From positions 62,001 through 126,000 of the forward strand of contig JAKSZP010002663.1 in the NCBI GenBank assembly GCA_022478985.1: a stretch of DNA of 64,000 bases. The letters run 5' to 3'. The stretch's first letter is position 1, and each line of letters opens with the position of its first letter. The DNA is from Massospora cicadina (Eukaryota; Entomophthoromycota; Entomophthoromycetes; Entomophthorales; Entomophthoraceae). Below are positions 57,660 through 64,000 of this stretch, piece after piece. The notes under the pieces are model-generated. The model searched no databases. It saw only the letters and a program-made list of their open reading frames with translations, and was not told where the DNA came from. The translations under genes and the position numbers were made by a program.

Positions 57660-60600
57660 GATGCTATCTCTTGTTGCCAGCGGGAACGCCACTTATGGGG
57701 AGGGGGAGGGAACGTGTGAAGGGGCTGTAGCCACTATTGAGCACATGTGGAGGAAGGGGTCTGATTTGATGAACCAGACTGGGAACCAGGAGGAGACCAG
57801 CTGTCAGCGATGCAGTGGGAGGTAACCAAACATCCACGCTTGAAAGTGGTCCACCAAATGAGACTGGAATCTGTGGACAGCTTCTGGGAGGGTGGGGATG
57901 GAGCCAGCGATGGCATCCAAGACAATTGTGTGGATAGTCCACATGGCGATTGCAACCACCAGAGCATGGAGGGAGGGTGGAAGGGGGAGGCCATTGATGA
58001 AGCAAACATATCTCTTGACAGACTGAAGGGATGCGTTTGATCCTGGCCCAGCAGACGTTGAACTTCGCGCCATATCACTTTAGAGGTGGGGCACTTCTCC
58101 AGGCGGTGGAACAGCGTTCCATACTGGCCACACACGACGCAGGATGAGTGTAAAGCGTTAGAGCGCTCAGCTGTATGATACACCCGCCTCAGGCAGTGCC
58201 ACACATGGGAGCGGACTTGAGGCTGCAACGGAGGATGGTGTGCATATTTCCAGATATACTTTTGGGTCTCAGTGGAATAAGGGATGTCCATCATGTCCAG
58301 GTAGTCCACCCTGGATAGGACATGGGGTCAAATGGGGATCACGCTATCATGGATGGGTAGCCCCTGTACCTCTTGTGTGAACTGAGGAGAGGGGCGGCCT
58401 CTTTGGGTTGTATGTCCGCTAATATGAATTCTCCACTCTGTGCTTCAAATGGAGAGTAGGATTCATTTGTAGTGGGTTTTAGTCCCGTGAGGACCTGTGG
58501 CTGACGTGTGTGATGCAAGGTATTTCATCAGGGAGTGGGGATTTGATGGATTGTTGAGGCCCAAGGCTTGGGAGAAGTTGGAGTGGGCTGCGCAGGACCA
58601 GTGTTGGGATGGGAGTGTAGGAGCAGTGATGGCCGCAATCCAGGTGCCCAGGATCTTGGCAGCATGGGCTTTGAAGTCAAGCAGGCCCATGCCACCTTGA
58701 TGATGAGGGCCAAACATGACCTCTAGCCATACTGGTGGAGGGCGGCCTGACCAAAGCCATCCTTGCAGCAAAGCATACAGGGATTTGAAGAAGCTTGGGG
58801 AGAAGGGGATGGCGTGGGCTCTGAACCAGACTTTGGATAGGAGCATATAGTTGGCAAGAACAACCCTGCCAGTGAGGGTAGTAGGGTGGGCTCTGAGAGA
58901 GGCAATTCGCTTCATCACGTTGTCCATTATATGGCACTCCATTACTGCTGACGCATATCCACCTGCCTCCATCCACACGCCCATATGGTGCACCGGTCCT
59001 ATGGTAGGACGTGGCATGAAGGGGAGCACCAGTGGAGCGGTGTGTGTTGAGTTAGTAAGGCGTGGACGTGGGCGAGCAGATGGGCTGGGTTGGGAACTAA
59101 TTGCTGGGGCCCAGCAGTTCTGAAACTGACCAAGGAGGATGATTTTGGTTTTGGAGGCGTTCAGTGCCGCGTTGCTTACCCAGGAATATTCCTGGATGAG
59201 GGCTTCAAGCATGTGTGCATCTTTGTTATTAGACACCCCCACCATGCAATCATCTGCAAATGCCATCATCTTGACTGGTGTTTGGCCTGGCACATGGACC
59301 CCAGTGAGTTGGGCATTCACATTTCGCAGTAGTGGGTCAAGGCTGAAGTTGTATAAGAGTGGGCTGAGGGGGTCCCCTTGTTGCAAGCCCCTTTGAGGGC
59401 GGACTACTTCCGTTAGGAAGCCTGGGCCACGCACTGCCATTGTCACAGATTCCGTGAGCAGCATTACCCAGTTCATAAAGTGGGGGGTAGGCGGAATTGA
59501 TGGAAGCAGGCCCTTAGGTATTCCCAGTTTACTCTATCATAGGCCTTTTGTTGGTCCAAGAATACCAGTGCCCCAGAGGCTGTGGACTGACATGCATTAG
59601 CCATGGAGTGCACGTTATCCCAAATTGACCTTCTGGGGATGAAACCAAATTGTTCTGAGGAGATGGTGGCAGATGCTACAGTCCCTAAACGGTTAGCCAT
59701 GATTTTTGTTAAAATTTTGGGGTCTGTGTTTGTTAGAGAAATGGGGCGCCAGTTAGCTAAGTCAAGCTTATCCCCTTTCTTGAAGAGTGTGATAGTAAAG
59801 TCCTCATGTCCTCCTGGTAGGAGGCGCGTTTCCAACAGGCTTTGGTTAAGTGAGGCTAGCAGCAATGGGGATATATATTTGAAATATTTTTTGTAGAACT
59901 CATATGGAATGCCATCTGGGCCTGGGCATTTTTGGTTTGGCGCACCATGAATGGCTGTCCATAATTCATTCGGAGTAATTAAATTCATTATTTCTGGGTA
60001 TTGGAAAATGGTGCGGATATGAGCTCAGTTGAGAAATTCTGCCATTTCGGCCAGCTGAATTGGTTCAGCTCAGTATAACTCGGAGTAATATTTTTGCATT
60101 TTGATTGCCACTTCAGCTGGTGTGTCTGCAATGGAATTATCTGATCTTCACACCTGTGTGCAGGCCACGCTCTGGCATGGTGTGAAAATTTTATAAAGAA
60201 GTATGCGGTGCACTTGTCACCTTTAGTGATGCGTGTGGCCCTGTATTGGACACAAACCCGATGTTTGTGTTGCCTTTCAAGTGCGTTGAGGTGGGCGGCT
60301 GCCTCCGCCCACTTCTGGCCCCATGCAGGGCTGTATACTGTGGCTAGAATGGTGGACTCCAAGTGGGCCAATTCTGCCAGAGCGTGTGAGATAACCACTG
60401 ATGTGGCTCATGAGCATCTGGAGGAGAGATGGCAATAGTGGCGGAAGGTGTCCTCTTTGAAAGTTGCCCATGTGGAAATGGGGTCCACGCAAAATGGTGC
60501 AACAAACAATTTTGCCAAAGTTGCCTCTTCCACCCATGTGGAAAATCCTGGTGACACAAGCTCGGGGGGGCGGATTTTGCACCAATGTGGGGTCTTTGCA

Positions 60601-61321
60601 ACTGTGACGGGTAAGTGGTAGGTTATCAAGACCAGTTGGTGGTCAGAGAATTCCATTTTCATTGTTTTGAAGTGGGAGATGTGGGGTTGGAATTTCGCCA
60701 GCATTAGAATAAGGTCAATGCGGGTCATGGACCTTAATTGGCCGTTGTGGATGTGGGGACACATCATGTTTTTGAGAAGTGGGGCATGTCACAGCAGTGC
60801 ATCCATTAACCCAAGGGTGGCTTTTAGAACGCGTAGTTCCATGTGACCCTGTGGGGCATGGGGTGAGGGAGGCCACTGGTCCGTTGGTGAGGTTAGCCAA
60901 CAGTTCATATCACCAACTAGGAAAGAATCAGGGGGTATCGGGAGGGATTTGACCAATGAGAAAAATTCCTGACGCTTGTGTGCACCATTTGGGGCATAGA
61001 TGTTGATGATTGCGTGTGCAACATCAGCCCATGAGAAGGTGACGACGAGCACTCAGCCATTTAGGAATGTTTCTGAGGATGTGAATTTTTGAAAAAAATA
61101 TTTTTCTGAATTAGCACCCCACAGTGCTTTGACCAAAAGGATAGGGATGGGAGGAGCATTGTTTTCCAAGCTTCCTCAGAACCTCATGGACAGTGGGACT
61201 CCTGGATGGCCAGGATATCCACGGGTAAATTGTGTTGTAAAAAACGCATTTTCCTAGCCCAGGATGGGGAGGCCTTGATTCCAGCGATATTCAACGTCCC
61301 TAGAGTGAAGGTTTCCCCCAT
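57660..61321 (-). pseudogene. LINE ORF2 (copy 2), decayed
   Basis: Endonuclease part from 61321 to about 60600: ILAIQESHCP and FLVGDMNCWLTSP, then RIDLILMLAKFQPH and SDHQL. Reverse transcriptase: NQKCPGPDGIPYEFYKKYFK, DLANWRPISLTNTDPKIL and QFGFIPRRSIWDN. Then LDQQKAYDRVNWEYL (59988-59473), GLQQGDPLSPLLYN and the catalytic MMAFADDCMVGV in the 337-codon frame 59476-58463. The C-terminal Cys/His cluster CVVCGQYGTLFHRLEKCP lies near 58140-58080. Stops near 61180-60850 and 58460-58310 inactivate it. No RNase H domain was recognised. Confidence 0.88.
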
Positions 61322-61327
61322 TGCACC

Positions 61328-62741
61328 TTAGGTGTGAGGGGGTGGGCCCCCAGGCCCACCAGCCTCTTCAAGGTCCCCACGGGCTTTCACAGCAGTGTGG
61401 GTGTTAGCAGCAACACTATCAGGGTTTTGTTAATTTTTGCAGAAAGAGTCGCATTGGCTTTGGTCTTCACTTTTTGTTTTCCCATCGTTGGACAAATTTT
61501 TTGCGGTGCGGATGAGTTCGGTGCACTGTCGAGCAGGTCAAAAAATTTTTTTCAGTTGGGATATGTCCCAAGTCAGTTTTGACCGGAGCTTGGGTGCAGC
61601 GATTGGGTGAGATTGAATCTCCCATCAGATCCTCAGATTGAGTGGCCCGCTCAGTATGGGCTTCCCAATCTGATTGGATGATGGATTCCCAAGTCACTTC
61701 CGCCATGAAGGTCTCCATGTCCTCCTGGCATTGTGAGTGTGGGATGGTGGTGGTGGCCTTGGCCGTTTCCTTGGCTGCGGCCCTATGGGCCTGCTTGGCC
61801 TTCTTCCACTACTGTGGGGAGATGGGCTTTGCCAATAGGTAGCAGCCTTGTGCTCCCCATGGGAAAGCCTCCTTGGTGCTTGCAGTTGGTTCATAGTGCG
61901 CCTCTCCGCTGGCCATGGCCGCTGAGGGGTGCTCTTGGAATGTGACGCCCTCCTTGATGGGGCATGTGTGCGCCTTATGGCCAAACGCATCACATTGGGT
62001 GTAAATGGGGGGCGCGCTGTCCACAGTTACCCAGAATGGGTGGGTGATATGCCATGCAATATCAATAAAAGTGGAGTGTGGGATCTGGGTTAGGTCCTTC
62101 ACAATCTCCTCAGTTGGGGTCAGAATTGCGATGGATTTGCCAGTGCACAGGTGTGGCATCAGCGTGAAGCGTTGCATTTCAAAAGATTGTATTTCGCCAT
62201 ATACGGCGAGACCATCTTTCAGGTGTTGCTCCAAAATGTCACGTTTTACTGTAGTAGGCAAAAAGTCAAACATGAGGAAAATTTGGTTTGATTTTGTCCA
62301 TCTGGTGCATTTGGTTTTGACGACCCATTGCCCTTTGGGGAGGTTGACCACTATGCGCACCACTGCAGCCTCATCTGCTGCTATTTTGCTTTCAAAACCT
62401 AGGTCCAGCCAACTGCGCAACATGGAGTGAGGTGCAACGTACACCGCGGTTGAGAAAATTTTGTGTACATCTTCACAAAATTTTTCCAATAAGGCCATTT
62501 TTTGGATGTCCAGATACACACAGACTCCTAATCTCACCAACAAAAGTGTCTGGGAGTGTGGCGTGTTGATGTACTGGTTGCATCGTGCTTGCCACATGAG
62601 TATCTCTGGGGAAATTGTGACCGCCAGTTTCTTGAGATTTTTGTCTATTCCGCCAGATTCTCCAGGGCGTTTTTGAATGTTGGAGGCCGCGGGCCTTCCG
62701 CCTGCTCCTCTTACCTTGCTCGCCCAACTGCTCCCTGACAT
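61328..62741 (-). pseudogene. LINE ORF1 (copy 2), decayed
   Basis: Open for 310 codons from MSGSSWASKVRGAGG, then a stop at about 61811 where Trp is expected. Conserved block WVVKTKCTRWTKSNQIFLMF and YGEIQSFEMQRFTLMPHL. The zinc knuckle near 62010-61970 reads YTQCDAFGHKAHTC; its first Cys is now Tyr, a G-to-A type change (copy 1 keeps Cys). The remaining C-terminal 160 codons follow in broken frames to the TAA at 61330-61328. Confidence 0.82.
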
Positions 62742-62852
62742 GGGCGTAGACTAATCTCCTCTGTGAGATTATCAAACTAGATTTAGTCTTGAATTGAATA
62801 GGTTGCAAAAGTATTTGCAATGAGAAAAAAAGTTTTCTTATTTAATAATCTT

Positions 62853-63319
62853 ATTATACATTCTTCATATATTACTTCCTCATTTTATAGCAAAAATATA
62901 AGGTTTTTTATACCTTTGTTAGTACAATGGCCTGAACAAGATGTCCCTTTAAAAACTTATATAATTTTTTTAAATATTTAAATTTGTTTAATTATAAATA
63001 ATGTTTGAGCTATCAACCTTTAACAAGACATGAATTATTGATAATATTGTTGTTTTTAACTATTTAAGGTTTAAATTAATAGTATACTAGTGATAAGAGC
63101 CCTTTTCAATTGATCAGAAAACTCTTTAACCCTCTTAAAATATTTCTATAAGATAAGCTAACTAATTTTACATACCAATGTTCTCTTCAATTCCTTTAGT
63201 TAGTAGGGATTAGTGTAATGAGCAGTTTTACATGAGATACCTTCCTAATTACTGGAACTATAAGGAATTTTATCTTGCATAATGGTTACATTTCAATTTT
63301 TAATTTTTTAATGGATCAA
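62853..63319. other. AT-rich, nothing assigned
   Basis: About 470 bp between the LINE and a possible host gene. No repeat partner or coding signal was seen. Confidence 0.45.
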
Positions 63320-63875
63320 TCTGTAGATTTAGAGTAAGATTTCTTTATGATTTTAGTTTAGTTTCTGACCAACTCTCAATGATGGGATCAAAGGGGCTTC
63401 CACGCTGTGATGGAAACCATCAGGAACTGCACTTCTGCCTAAGGAACATGAAGATAATATCATATCCCTTGGAACAGAACTGTCCATTCCAAGATACACT
63501 CCAGAACCCAGTCCACTTCCCAAATCAAGAATGTCAACCAAATCTCCACTAAATAGTATATCTAAACCCAATCTACTATCATATATTAGAATATAATAAC
63601 TAATTTCTTTAATTACCTTTTTCTCTTGGACCCTAACAGAGGAAGTAGTAAAATAGCAAGACCTTTTACAACGCCTAAACTATTTGAATCAATTTAGATT
63701 TGAGGTTCAGTATATAACCTGGAGGTAGCAATAGGCTAAATCCCAGTTTGGAGTTCTAAAGAATGCATCAATTGTCAGAAACCTCTGGGGAGACAATCCA
63801 TTAACGGATATTTCCTCCTTTATCTTATCCTATTGCTCAAAAATGAATTTATTTGCTTTTCCTTTGAGACCTTAA
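63320..63875 (+). CDS. Possible multi-exon host gene, unidentified
   Basis: The best-supported part is an exon at 63657-63704 (QDLLQRLNYLNQFRFE) joined over a 42-nt intron (63705-63746, GTTCAG...CTAAATCCCAG) to 63747-63875 (FGVLKNASIVRNLWGDNPLT, then SSFILSYCSKMNLFAF, stop). Upstream, 63420-63555 is open with a serine/proline-rich, disorder-like sequence (LPKEHEDNIISLGTELSIP, PKSRMSTKSP). The junction between these parts is not resolved, and the start is unknown. A minus-strand reading (frame 63571-63353) also stays open. No family recognised. Confidence 0.3.
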
Positions 63876-64000
63876 AATCAAGTTTCCTTTGTAAATTTTC
63901 ATTTGATCAGGTATAAAGGCCTTCTTACAATCTTCAATAAAGTAACAAAAATACTCTGCCTATATTTTTCGTTTTTGTCTTCCTCAGCTTTTATTCTAGC

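Larger units (their letters stand above)
57561..62833 (-). mobile_element. LINE retrotransposon, copy 2
   Basis: Same family and length (5.27 kb) as 7916-13197, opposite strand. ORF1 is 62741-61328 and ORF2 starts at 61321, with the same 6-nt gap. The 3' end reads CCGCAATAAATTTAAA on the minus strand. It is flanked by a 19-bp imperfect target duplication. It is better preserved than copy 1, with open pieces of 337 and 310 codons, but still has stops and frameshifts. Confidence 0.9.

Noticed and set aside
1..64000. CRISPR arrays, rRNA genes or intact tRNA genes
   Set aside because: No regularly spaced short repeats, no rRNA sequence beyond a 10-nt chance-level match, and only SINE-type tRNA-like sequences were seen.

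Overview
The window is a eukaryotic, AT-rich, gene-poor 'transposon graveyard'. Almost everything with coding character is a decayed mobile element: Ty3/Gypsy-type LTR retrotransposons (several with chromodomain-type pol), two near full-length copies of one LINE family, one Helitron, and tRNA-derived SINEs. The element types (chromovirus pol, APE-type LINE, Helitron) and one two-intron host gene with very short introns suggest a fungus with a large, repeat-inflated genome. I cannot name the species, and lineages with giant genomes such as rusts or Entomophthorales are only guesses.

Layout. 1-7.75 kb: AT-rich DNA with an internally deleted LTR element (1563-4799, minus strand) and a gag remnant (4813-5710). 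7.755-38.342 kb: one old plus-strand LTR element ('A'), split by later insertions. A LINE (7916-13197) sits in its 5' LTR. A minus-strand Gypsy element 'D' (15923-22990) sits after its gag/protease remnant. A second plus-strand Gypsy 'B' (23289-36460) lies further on, and B itself contains chromovirus 'C' (27692-33626, exact 5-bp duplication GTGTT). The 3' LTR of A (36589-38342) carries a further insertion of about 1.1 kb that includes a 25-bp minisatellite. 38.94-44.75 kb: chromovirus 'E', same family as C but on the minus strand, with duplication GAAAG. 44.9-49.3 kb: SINEs, an unidentified coding remnant, a possible small membrane-protein ORF, and an intact 105-codon host gene resembling TFIIIC subunit 6. 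49.7-54.7 kb: degenerate Helitron Rep-helicase on the minus strand. 55.1-57.5 kb: AT-rich DNA with a G-free tract. 57.56-62.83 kb: second LINE copy on the minus strand. 63.3-63.9 kb: a possible multi-exon host gene.

The most unusual signal is a family of ultra-short insertions, found four times (14080-14093, 26380-26427, 52039-52084, 56027-56052). Each copy is 14-48 nt long, ends in the same sequence plus an A-run, is cut to a different length at its 5' side, and is flanked by a perfect 13-16 bp target-site duplication. This looks like LINE-mediated retroposition of a roughly 40-nt RNA. I do not recognise the source RNA.

The mobile elements are mostly inactive: reading frames carry stops and frameshifts, and many differences between paired copies are C/T or G/A transitions, which suggests decay by cytosine deamination (methylation-driven or RIP-like). 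All coordinates of LTR edges, duplications and exons were read by eye.
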